The position numbers and the translations under genes were made by a program. A stretch of DNA of 7,300 bases from NCBI GenBank assembly GCA_050257395.1, contig JBLMWU010000297.1, positions 1 through 7,300 on the forward strand, given 5' to 3'. A model generated the notes under the pieces. That model was not told the origin of the DNA and did not search any database. It saw only the letters and a list, made by a program, of their open reading frames with translations. The stretch is from JAIRTY01 sp050257395 (GTDB taxonomy: Bacteria; Actinomycetota; Actinomycetes; Streptosporangiales; Streptosporangiaceae). This document shows, one piece after another, positions 1-5,807 of the stretch (position 1 is the stretch's first letter; the number at the start of each line of letters is the position of its first letter).

Positions 1-1
1 G

Positions 2-145
2 GTGCCGTTCTACTGCCCGTATTGCGGCGAGGAGGACCTGCGCCCGGCGGGCGCGGAAGCCGGCAGCTGGCAGTGCGGCGCCTGCGCGCGGGCGTTCGAG
101 CTGCGCTTCGCGGGGGTGGCCGCCACCGGCCGCCTACCATCGTGA
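2..145 (+). CDS. Small four-cysteine zinc-ribbon protein, start uncertain
   Basis: A reading frame from a GTG at the window edge runs 47 codons to a TGA. It encodes two CxxC pairs (C5/C8 and C25/C28 counted from this GTG) that frame a short acidic linker, the layout of a rubredoxin-like or zinc-ribbon metal site. The first pair reads FYCPYCGEEDLRP and the second WQCGACARAF. The GTG may be the true start, because this peptide is already a complete ribbon, but the ribosome-binding region lies outside the window, so the gene could be longer. The stop sits 1-4 bp before the siroheme gene, which implies co-transcription and probably translational coupling. From memory, small proteins of this kind occur in actinobacterial sulfate-assimilation operons next to sulfite reductase and cysH; that assignment is by recall, not by search. 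The biochemical role is unknown. Confidence 0.6.
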   Translation: MPFYCPYCGEEDLRPAGAEAGSWQCGACARAFELRFAGVAATGRLPS

Positions 146-149
146 CGTG

Positions 150-1364
150 ATGTACCCGCTCGCTCTCAATCTCGCCGGCCGGCGCACCGTGGTGGTGGGC
201 GGCGGCGAGGTGGCGCTGCGCCGGGCCCGCGCGCTGCTGGCGGCCGGAGCGGTGGTGCAGGTCATCGCCCCGGACGTGAACGAGGAGCTGCTGGCGCTGG
301 ACGTGGCCGTCAGCCGGCGGCCGTTCGCCGCCGGGGACCTGGCAGGCGCGTGGCTGGTCCACGCCGCCACCAGCGACCCGCAGGTGAACGCGGCGGTCGC
401 GGCAGAAGCCGAGCAGCAGGGCACCTGGTGCGTGCGCGCCGACGCGGCGGCGGAGTCCGCCGCGTGGGTGCCCGCGGTCACCCGGCACGGCGACGTGACC
501 GTGGCGGTCACCGCGGGCGGCGACCCGGCCCGGGCCCAGCGGCTGCGGGCCGCCGTGGCCGCGGCGCTGGCCAGCGGGAGCCTGCCGGTCCGGCCGCAGC
601 GCCGCCCGCGGACGGGCTCGCCGGCTCTGGGCTCGGTGGCGCTGGTGGGGGGCGGGCCGGGCGACCCGGGCCTGCTCACCGTGCTCGGCCGGCGGCTGCT
701 CGCCGAGGCGGACGTGGTGGTGACCGACCGGCTCGCGCCCCGCGGGGTGCTGGCCGAGCTGGACCCGGATGTGGAGGTCGTCGAGGCGGGCAAGGCGCCG
801 CACGCCCACAACCTGACCCAGGAGCAGATCAACGGCCTGCTCACCAGCCGCGCCCTGGCCGGCCAGCGGGTGGTGCGGCTCAAGGGCGGCGACCCGTTCG
901 TGTTCGGCCGCGGCGGCGAGGAGGCCCTGGCGTGCGTGCGCGCCGGGGTGCCGTTCGAGGTGGTGCCCGGGGTGACCAGCGCGGTGGCGGTGCCCGCCTG
1001 GGCGGGGATCCCGGTCACCCACCGGGGCGTCACCCAGGACTTCGCGGTGGTCTCCGCCCACCTGGACCCGTCCCATCCGGGCTCGAGCGTGGACTGGGCG
1101 GCGCTCGCGGCGGGACCGGGCACGCTGGTGCTGCTGATGGCCGTCAGCCGGCTTGGCCAGATCGCCGGCGAGCTGGTGAAGCGCGGCCGGGCGGCCGCCA
1201 CCCCGGTGGCGGTGATCTGCGATGGCACCACCCCGCAGCAGCAGGTGCTGGTGTCCACGCTGGGCCGGGTCGGCGCGGACGCCGCCGCCCGGCAGCTCCA
1301 GCCGCCCGCGGTGGTGGTGGTCGGGGACGTGGTCCGGCTGCGCGACCAGCTGGCCGCCCGGTGA
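150..1364 (+). CDS. cysG: Siroheme synthase-like fusion: precorrin-2 dehydrogenase + uroporphyrinogen-III C-methyltransferase
   Basis: This cytoplasmic bifunctional enzyme should methylate uroporphyrinogen III twice with SAM to give precorrin-2, then oxidise it with NAD to sirohydrochlorin. Residues 1 to about 125 form a Met8/CysG-N Rossmann domain: VVVGGGEVALRRA near the start, and D98 in CVRAD aligns with the catalytic Asp of E. coli CysG. Residues about 160-404 are a SUMT domain with GPGDPGLLT (169-177), RLKGGDPFVFGRGGEE (243-258) and VPGVTSAVAVPAWAGIPVTHRG. At 404 aa it is about 50 aa shorter than E. coli CysG; the loss falls between the domains, where the CysG dimerisation domain normally sits. 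ATG at 150 is chosen, but GTG at 147 is equally possible. No Shine-Dalgarno is evident, so translation is probably coupled to the small gene just upstream. The stop overlaps the next start by 4 bp (GTGA). Since a dedicated chelatase follows, iron insertion may not be this enzyme's job. Confidence 0.93.
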   Translation: MYPLALNLAGRRTVVVGGGEVALRRARALLAAGAVVQVIAPDVNEELLALDVAVSRRPFAAGDLAGAWLVHAATSDPQVNAAVAAEAEQQGTWCVRADAAAESAAWVPAVTRHGDVTVAVTAGGDPARAQRLRAAVAAALASGSLPVRPQRRPRTGSPALGSVALVGGGPGDPGLLTVLGRRLLAEADVVVTDRLAPRGVLAELDPDVEVVEAGKAPHAHNLTQEQINGLLTSRALAGQRVVRLKGGDPFVFGRGGEEALACVRAGVPFEVVPGVTSAVAVPAWAGIPVTHRGVTQDFAVVSAHLDPSHPGSSVDWAALAAGPGTLVLLMAVSRLGQIAGELVKRGRAAATPVAVICDGTTPQQQVLVSTLGRVGADAAARQLQPPAVVVVGDVVRLRDQLAAR

Positions 1365-2131
1365 CCCCGCCGGTGCTGCTGGCGGTCGCGCACGGCAGCC
1401 GCGACCCGGCCGCCCAGGAGTGCGTGCACGCGCTGCTGGCGCGGGTCCGCGGGCTCGATCCCGGCCCCGACGTCCGGGCCGCCTTCCTGGAGAACGCCGA
1501 GCCGGCCCTGCCGGGCGCGCTCAGCCGGGCGGTGGCCGGGGCGGGCCCGGCCGGGGTGACGGTCGTGCCGCTGCTGCTGGCCACCGGCTACCACGTCAGC
1601 CAGGACATCGGCCGGGCCGCCGCGGCGGCCGGCGTGCAGGCCAGCGCGCCGCTCGGGCCGGACCCGGCCCTGGTACCGGTGCTGGCGCAGCGGCTCGCAG
1701 CCGCCGGGGTGCCGGCCGGGACACCGGTGGTGCTGGCGGCCGCGGGCTCGCGCGACCCGCGCAGCGCCCGGGACACCGAGCGGCAGGCGGGCCTGCTGGC
1801 CCGCGAGCTCGCCGTGCCGGTGCGGGCGGCCTACCTGTCGGCGGCGCGGCCCACCGTGGCCGAGGCGGTCGCGGCCCTGGCCGGCCAGCCGGTCCGGGCA
1901 GCGTCACCCGCGGCCGGCCCAGCGGACCGGGCAGCGTCACCCGCGGCCGGCCCTTCGGTCCGGCCGGTGGCGGTGGCCACGTTCCTGCTCGCGCCGGGCC
2001 TGTTCTACGACCAGCTCGGGGCCAGCGGCGCGGCCTGGGTCAGCGGCCCGCTCGGCCCGCATCCCGCCGTGGCCCGGCTGGTGCTCGACCGCTTCCGCGC
2101 CGCCCGGGCGCGCGCCGCGGCGTCCGCGTAG
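1361..2131 (+). CDS. sirB: Sirohydrochlorin ferrochelatase, CbiX/SirB family, two-lobe form
   Basis: The 256-aa product belongs to the CbiX/SirB class II chelatases, which insert iron (or cobalt) into sirohydrochlorin. The N-terminal lobe carries AHGSRDP with H11 and PLLLATGYHVSQD with H78, the usual metal/substrate histidines. The C-terminal lobe repeats the fold without those histidines (AAAGSRDPRSARDTE around 127-141, then ATFLLAPGLFYDQL around 206-219). The GTG start overlaps the upstream stop by 4 bp, so it is translationally coupled to the siroheme synthase gene; with sirohydrochlorin made by that neighbour, an iron chelatase is the likeliest role. Cobalt insertion for cobalamin cannot be excluded, but no other cobalamin genes are in view. 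An odd Ala/Pro-rich insert at residues about 177-202 contains an 11-residue tandem duplication, placed before the penultimate strand. The gene ends convergently 13 bp from the next gene. Confidence 0.9.
   Translation: MTPPVLLAVAHGSRDPAAQECVHALLARVRGLDPGPDVRAAFLENAEPALPGALSRAVAGAGPAGVTVVPLLLATGYHVSQDIGRAAAAAGVQASAPLGPDPALVPVLAQRLAAAGVPAGTPVVLAAAGSRDPRSARDTERQAGLLARELAVPVRAAYLSAARPTVAEAVAALAGQPVRAASPAAGPADRAASPAAGPSVRPVAVATFLLAPGLFYDQLGASGAAWVSGPLGPHPAVARLVLDRFRAARARAAASA
1894..1953 (+). repeat. 33-bp in-frame tandem duplication in the chelatase gene
   Basis: A 27-bp identical block occurs at 1894-1920 and again at 1927-1953, so the period is 33 bp (11 codons). It encodes RAASPAAGP-AD followed by RAASPAAGP-SV. 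A degenerate echo (CGG-CCGG) continues to about 1963. Both copies keep the same TCA serine codon, which is rare in such GC-rich DNA, so the duplication looks recent. It keeps the reading frame and extends a flexible surface loop. Confidence 0.85.
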
Positions 2132-2148
2132 CGGGCCCGCGCGGCTAC
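2128..2148. terminator. Possible weak bidirectional hairpin between convergent genes
   Basis: GTAGC at 2128-2132 and GCTAC at 2144-2148 are perfect inverted copies around an 11-base GC-rich loop. Each arm contains the TAG stop of one of the two convergent genes. The stem is only 5 bp and no T-tract follows, so it may stop transcription only weakly or not at all. Confidence 0.25.
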
Positions 2149-2702
2149 CCCCGGCCGGGCTGGGGCGGATGCCACACCCGGACCGTGAGGGTGCCGCCGC
2201 GGTCGGCCCGCTCGCCGGGCGCCGGGGCCTGGCCGACGACCAGTCCCTCGACCGGCTGCGGGTGCTCGGTCAGCCGGACGTGCTCCAGCCGCAGGCCGAG
2301 CCGGGCCGCCACCTCGATGGCGGAGTGGTAGAACACGCCGCACAGGTCCGGCACCGCCACCGCCCAGGAGCGCCGGCCCGGGCCCTGCGGGGCGGCGCTG
2401 GCCTGCGACCCGTCCTCGCTGAGCACGCCGCCGTGCCGGGGCGACGCCAGCCCGGTTCCGTGCCGCCCGAACCCGATGCTCTGGTCGTACATGTCGCGGG
2501 TCTCCGGGTCACCGAGTACCTGCCAGGCCTCGTCCGCCGCCTCCCGTGCCCGGTCCGCGGCCGCCAGCACGTCCGGCGCCGCGCCCGCCAGCAGGCCCGG
2601 CGCCAGCGCTTCCTTCCTGGCCTCCCACGCCTCGCCGAGCTGGTCCTGCCCGGCGTCCGGCAGCACCCCCAGCACGTCGTACCAGGTGATGTCGCTCGTC
2701 AT
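2145..2702 (-). CDS. J-like domain and PASTA domain protein
   Basis: This is a 185-aa soluble protein with no signal peptide or membrane segment. Residues about 6-75 resemble a J domain: it opens TWYDVLGVLPDA and ends EAWQVLGDPETRDMYD, matching helix I and helices III-IV. The HPD motif that J proteins need to activate DnaK is absent; that loop reads EALAPGLLAGAAPDVL. A Gly/Ser-rich linker (about 77-112) leads to a PASTA domain at about 117-177, recognisable from VPDLCGV, a central LGLRLEHV strand, VVGQAPAPGERADRGG and a final TLTVRVW. PASTA domains usually bind peptidoglycan or beta-lactams outside the cell (PknB, PBP2x), so one in a protein without an export signal is odd. The ATG at 2702 is preferred because AGGGGGG precedes it and the J-like domain starts at once. 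An in-frame GTG at 2780 would add 26 residues without domain character. It is transcribed divergently from the dehydrogenase operon. Its function is unknown. Confidence 0.85.
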   Translation of the reverse strand: MTSDITWYDVLGVLPDAGQDQLGEAWEARKEALAPGLLAGAAPDVLAAADRAREAADEAWQVLGDPETRDMYDQSIGFGRHGTGLASPRHGGVLSEDGSQASAAPQGPGRRSWAVAVPDLCGVFYHSAIEVAARLGLRLEHVRLTEHPQPVEGLVVGQAPAPGERADRGGTLTVRVWHPPQPGRG

Positions 2703-2705
2703 GGT

Positions 2706-2712
2706 CCCCCCT
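2706..2712 (-). promoter_or_regulatory. Ribosome binding site for the J-like/PASTA gene
   Basis: Read on the minus strand, this is AGGGGGG followed by ACC and ATG. It supports the start at 2702 over the upstream GTG at 2780, whose GGGAGG lies only 1 base away and is too close to act. Confidence 0.55.
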
Positions 2713-2827
2713 GCCGATCCCTGCCCGGAAGCGCTGACAGCGTCATCATGCACCTGCTTTTGCCAGCTGCCGGGGCACACCTCCCGAACCGGTCCGGCTT
2801 TTGCTTAACTGATCGGTAACTTGGGTT

Positions 2828-2835
2828 GGGAGGGA
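2828..2835 (+). promoter_or_regulatory. Ribosome binding site that sets the dehydrogenase start
   Basis: GGGAGGGA lies 5 bases before the GTG at 2841. It favours that GTG over the in-frame TTG at 2826, which would place this motif inside the coding region. Confidence 0.7.
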
Positions 2836-2840
2836 TCGGC

Positions 2841-4214
2841 GTGGGTGACGTGCAATCGCTGCTGGCCGGGGTGGTGGGGCCGGGTCACGTGCTGGCCGCC
2901 GGGCCGGAAATGGCCGACTACGGCCACGACGAGGCCATGGGCCTGCCGCCGGGTGAGCCTGCGTTCGTGGTCAGGCCGGGCCGCACCGCGGAGGTCGCGG
3001 CCGTGCTGGGGATCGCGCGGGAGCAGGGGCTGACCGTGACAGCCCGTGGCTCCGGCACCGGTCTGTCCGGCGCGGCGAACCCGCGCGCGGGCAGCTTGGT
3101 GATCTCCTTCGAGCGGATGAACCGGGTGCTGGAGATCGACGCCGCCAACCACGTCGCCGTGGTCCAGCCGGGGGTCACCCTGGCCGGGCTGAACGCCGCC
3201 GCCGCCGAACACGGGCTGGTGTACCCCGTGTTCCCCGGGGAGATGAGCGCCAGCCTGGGCGGGACCATCGCCACCAATGCGGGTGGCATGCGCGCCGTCA
3301 AGTACGGCGTCACCCGCCGCCACGTGCTCGGCCTGGAGGCGGTGCTGGCCACCGGCGAGGTGATCCGGACCGGCGGCAAGCACGTCAAGATCAGTTCCGG
3401 CTACGACCTGACCCAGCTGCTCATCGGCTCGGAGGGCACGCTGGCGCTGGTCACCGAGGCCACCGTGCGGCTCTACCCGCGGCTGCCGCACCAGGCCACG
3501 CTGCTGGCGCCGTTCGGCACGCTGGCGGAGGTGACCGCGGCGGTGCCGCGGATCATCGCGAGCGGCGTGGGCCCGATGATCCTGGAGTACGTCGACATGC
3601 TCACCATGGCGGCCATCACCCAGGGCGAGGACCTCGACCTGGGGGTCCCCGCGGCGGTCCGGGACGCGGCCCAGGCCTACCTGGTGGTCGTGCAGGAGGA
3701 ACGGACCGAGGAGCGGCTCGGCCCGGACGTGGAGACGCTGGCGGAACTGCTGACCGACGCGGGCGCCGCGGACGTGTACGTGCTGCCCGCGGGCGCCGCG
3801 CACCGGCTCATCGAGGCCCGGGAGAAAGCGTTCTGGGCGGCGAAGCGGGCCGGCGCGGACGACATCGTGGACGCGGTGGTGCCCCGCGCCGCGATGGCGG
3901 ACTACCTGGCCGAGGTGGGCCGGATCGCCAGCCAGCACGGCCGCCTGGTGATCGGCTGCGGGCACGCCGGGGACGGCAACGTCCATCTCGCCGTGTTCGA
4001 GCCGGACGCGGGGGCGCGGGGGCAGATAATGCGGGAGATCCTGGCCGCGGCCCGGGCCAGCGGCGGCGCGGTCAGCGGCGAGCACGGCATCGGCACCGCG
4101 AAGGTGAAGTACTTCCTGGAACTGGCCGATCCGGTCACCGTGTCCCTGATGCGGCGGGTCAAGGACGCCTTCGACCCGGACGGCATCCTGAACCCCGGGG
4201 TCCTGTTCGGCTGA
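2841..4214 (+). CDS. FAD-linked 2-hydroxyacid dehydrogenase/oxidase, GlcD/D-lactate dehydrogenase family
   Basis: The 457-aa protein is a VAO-type FAD enzyme (FAD_binding_4 plus FAD-oxidase_C) that oxidises a 2-hydroxyacid to the 2-oxoacid. FAD-binding segments visible are ARGSGTGLSGAAN (68-80), EMSASLGGTIATNAGGM (134-150) and GSEGTLALVTEA (196-207). The C-terminal domain has CGHAGDGNVHLAVF (373-386), with H375 and H382 as likely metal ligands, and GEHGIGTAK (413-421). It ends with FDPDGILNPGVLF, as is standard for the family. No CCG or Fe-S domain is fused, and no GlcE or GlcF partner is adjacent, so a three-subunit glycolate oxidase is less likely than a single-chain D-lactate or D-2-hydroxyacid dehydrogenase. 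The exact acid cannot be read from sequence. The electron acceptor is unknown. It is first in a two-gene operon; the ThDP enzyme follows after 27 bp. Confidence 0.9.
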   Translation: MGDVQSLLAGVVGPGHVLAAGPEMADYGHDEAMGLPPGEPAFVVRPGRTAEVAAVLGIAREQGLTVTARGSGTGLSGAANPRAGSLVISFERMNRVLEIDAANHVAVVQPGVTLAGLNAAAAEHGLVYPVFPGEMSASLGGTIATNAGGMRAVKYGVTRRHVLGLEAVLATGEVIRTGGKHVKISSGYDLTQLLIGSEGTLALVTEATVRLYPRLPHQATLLAPFGTLAEVTAAVPRIIASGVGPMILEYVDMLTMAAITQGEDLDLGVPAAVRDAAQAYLVVVQEERTEERLGPDVETLAELLTDAGAADVYVLPAGAAHRLIEAREKAFWAAKRAGADDIVDAVVPRAAMADYLAEVGRIASQHGRLVIGCGHAGDGNVHLAVFEPDAGARGQIMREILAAARASGGAVSGEHGIGTAKVKYFLELADPVTVSLMRRVKDAFDPDGILNPGVLFG

Positions 4215-4228
4215 CCGCCCCCCTGACC

Positions 4229-4236
4229 GAGAGGAA
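4229..4236 (+). promoter_or_regulatory. Ribosome binding site of the ThDP enzyme
   Basis: GAGAGGAA lies 5 bases before the ATG at 4242, inside the 27-bp gap after the dehydrogenase stop. It supports independent but co-transcribed translation of the second gene. Confidence 0.7.
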
Positions 4237-4241
4237 CGCCG

Positions 4242-5795
4242 ATGAACGGCGCGCAGGCACTGATCCGCACCCTGACGGGCTGCGGCGTGGACGTGTGCTT
4301 CAGCAATCCGGGCACCTCGGAGATGCACTTCGTGGCCGCGCTGGACGCGGTGCCCGAGATGCACGGGGTGCTGTGCCTGTTCGAGGGCACGGCGACCGGC
4401 GCCGCGGACGGCTTCGGGCGGATGGCCGGGCGGCCCGCGTCGGCGCTGCTGCACCTGGGCCCCGGTCTGGCCAACGGACTGGCCAACCTGCACAATGCGC
4501 GCCGGGCCCGCACGCCGCTGGTGGCGGTGGTGGGCGACCATGCGGCCTACCACAAGCGGTACGACGCGCCGCTGGAGTCCGACATCGAGGCGCTGGCCGG
4601 ATCCGTGTCCGGCTGGGTGCGGCGTTCCGCCCGCAGCGCGGACGTGGCCGCCGACGCGGCCGACGCGGTGGCTGCGGCGATGACCCCGCCCGGCGGGACC
4701 GCGACCCTCATCCTGCCGGCCGACGTGTCCTGGTCCGAGGGCGGCGAGCCCGCGCCGCCCCGCCCGGCCCGGGGCCCGGCGCCGGTGCCCGCGGACGTGG
4801 TGGAGGCGGCGGCCGCGGTGGTCCGCGGCGGTGAGCCGTGCGTCATCCTGCTCGGCGGGACAGGCGCGCGGCGGCCGGGCCTGGAGGCGGCCAGCCGGGT
4901 CGCCCGGGCCACCGGCGCCCGGGTGCTGTGCGAGACGTTCCCGGCCCGGCACGAGCGGGGGGCGGGCATCCCGGCGGTGGACCGGCTGGCGTACCTGGCC
5001 GAGTTCGCGATGGCGCAGCTCGACGGCGCCCGCCACCTGATCCTGGCCGGGGCCGCGGAGCCGGTCTCGTTCTTCGCCTACCCGGACAAGCCCAGCGTGC
5101 TGGTGCCCGCGGGCTGCCAGGTGCACGTCCTGGCCGGGCCCGGCGAGGACGTGGGCGGCGCGCTCACGGCGCTGGCCGACCTGACCGCGCCGGACGCCAA
5201 GCCCGAGCCGCAGCAGCCGGCCCGGCCGGAGCTGCCGGACGGGGAGCTCACCGGGGCCAGCGCCGCCGCGGTCCTCGGGGCGCTGCTGCCGGAGGGCGCG
5301 ATCGTGTCCGATGAGGCGAACACCTCCGGGCTGTGGCTGCCCGGCGCCACCGCGGGCGCCCCGCCGCACGACTGGCTCACCCTGACCGGCGGCGCCATCG
5401 GCCAGGGTCTGCCGCTGGCCACCGGCGCCGCGATCGCCTGCCCCGGCCGGCCGGTGCTCGCGCTGGAAGCCGACGGCAGCGCGATGTACACCATCTCGGC
5501 GCTGTGGACCCACGCCCGGGAAGGACTGGACGTCACCACGGTGATCTTCAGCAACCGGTCCTACGCGATCCTCGGCATGGAGCTGGGCCGGGTCGGCGCG
5601 GAGGCCGCCGGCGACGCGGCCAAGAACCTGCTGGACCTGTCCCGCCCGGACCTGGACTTCGCGGCGCTGGCCAGCGGCATGGGGGTACCGGCTCGCCGGG
5701 CCACGACGGCGGCTGAGTTCGCCGCCGCGCTGCGGGAGGCGCTGGCGGAGCCCGGGCCGCACCTCATCGAGGCGGTGGTCCCGCCGATCGGCTAG
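4242..5795 (+). CDS. ThDP-dependent 2-oxoacid decarboxylase/acetolactate synthase-family enzyme
   Basis: The 517-aa protein has the three domains of the ThDP decarboxylase/synthase superfamily. The N-terminal PYR domain (about 1-165) holds FSNPGTSEMHF and the cofactor-activating glutamate E48 in FEGTATGAADGFGRM. The middle domain spans about 183-315. The C-terminal PP domain (about 335-515) has the Mg/ThDP motif as EADGSAMYT (D411) with N438 in FSNRSY. The NPGTSE segment and a histidine at 71 (LLHLGPG), 23 residues after E48, match by memory the active-site layout of benzoylformate decarboxylase (E47, H70) better than biosynthetic acetolactate synthase. Databases often call this subgroup 'acetolactate synthase large subunit', but no small regulatory subunit is adjacent and the chain is shorter than IlvB. 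Glyoxylate carboligase is unlikely because that enzyme lacks the glutamate. The partner dehydrogenase suggests its substrate is the 2-oxoacid made there. Substrate and product are not known. Confidence 0.87.
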   Translation: MNGAQALIRTLTGCGVDVCFSNPGTSEMHFVAALDAVPEMHGVLCLFEGTATGAADGFGRMAGRPASALLHLGPGLANGLANLHNARRARTPLVAVVGDHAAYHKRYDAPLESDIEALAGSVSGWVRRSARSADVAADAADAVAAAMTPPGGTATLILPADVSWSEGGEPAPPRPARGPAPVPADVVEAAAAVVRGGEPCVILLGGTGARRPGLEAASRVARATGARVLCETFPARHERGAGIPAVDRLAYLAEFAMAQLDGARHLILAGAAEPVSFFAYPDKPSVLVPAGCQVHVLAGPGEDVGGALTALADLTAPDAKPEPQQPARPELPDGELTGASAAAVLGALLPEGAIVSDEANTSGLWLPGATAGAPPHDWLTLTGGAIGQGLPLATGAAIACPGRPVLALEADGSAMYTISALWTHAREGLDVTTVIFSNRSYAILGMELGRVGAEAAGDAAKNLLDLSRPDLDFAALASGMGVPARRATTAAEFAAALREALAEPGPHLIEAVVPPIG

Positions 5796-5807
5796 CCGCC
5801 GCCGCCG
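5796..5807. repeat. (CCG)4 run filling the gap between convergent genes
   Basis: The whole 12-bp space between the ThDP gene stop and the ABC ATPase stop is CCG repeated four times. It holds no inverted repeat, so no intrinsic terminator is seen between these two convergent units. Confidence 0.8.

Larger units (their letters stand above)
2703..2840. promoter_or_regulatory. Divergent promoter/regulatory region
   Basis: These 138 bp separate two divergent genes and are the only long non-coding stretch in the window. The segment at about 2797-2823 (GCTTTTGCTTAACTGATCGG and on to TTGGG) is the least GC-rich part of the window and is the likely core. It contains an imperfect palindrome at 2806-2819, TAACTGATCGGTAA, with 5 of 7 pairs matching. 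A second short inverted repeat, CGCTG-A-CAGCG, lies at 2732-2742 nearer the J-like gene. I could not find a convincing -35/-10 pair with 16-18 bp spacing on either strand, so promoter positions are not assigned. Either repeat could be an operator, but no regulator gene is in the window. Confidence 0.5.

Noticed and set aside
350..1360. A long upstream extension of the chelatase frame
   Set aside because: The extension is Arg/Gly/Pro-rich shadow sequence overlapping the siroheme synthase. The real protein starts at the GTG at 1361, just before the AHGS motif.
134..1594. A 486-residue open frame on the minus strand opposite the siroheme genes
   Set aside because: It is antisense to clear enzyme motifs, made of Ser/Thr/Arg/Ala runs, and crosses the boundary between two real genes.
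1894..1953. Two direct repeats taken as a possible CRISPR or attachment site
   Set aside because: There are only two copies, the spacer is 6 bp, and the repeat is in frame inside a coding region with no cas or integrase genes.
2703..2780. An N-terminal extension of the J-like/PASTA protein from GTG at 2780
   Set aside because: Its GGGAGG is 1 base from the GTG, too close to act, and the added 26 residues have no domain character. The ATG at 2702 has a usable site and begins right at the J-like domain.
2169..2819. A plus-strand frame opposite the J-like/PASTA gene
   Set aside because: It is antisense to the recognisable J-like and PASTA domains and has no motif of its own.
3755..3802. A repeated GCGGGCGCCGCG within the dehydrogenase gene
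   Set aside because: The two copies encode ordinary AGAA segments. Such GC-rich 12-mers are expected by chance in this composition.
2805..5762. A 985-residue open frame on the minus strand opposite the dehydrogenase and ThDP genes
   Set aside because: It spans two well-supported plus-strand genes and their gap. Its product is Arg/Gly/His-rich low-complexity sequence with no recognisable motif, as expected of antisense frames in very GC-rich DNA.
4242..5795. Glyoxylate carboligase, which would pair neatly with a glycolate oxidase
   Set aside because: Glyoxylate carboligase lacks the ThDP-activating glutamate, whereas E48 is present here. No GlcE/GlcF or tartronate semialdehyde reductase gene is in view.
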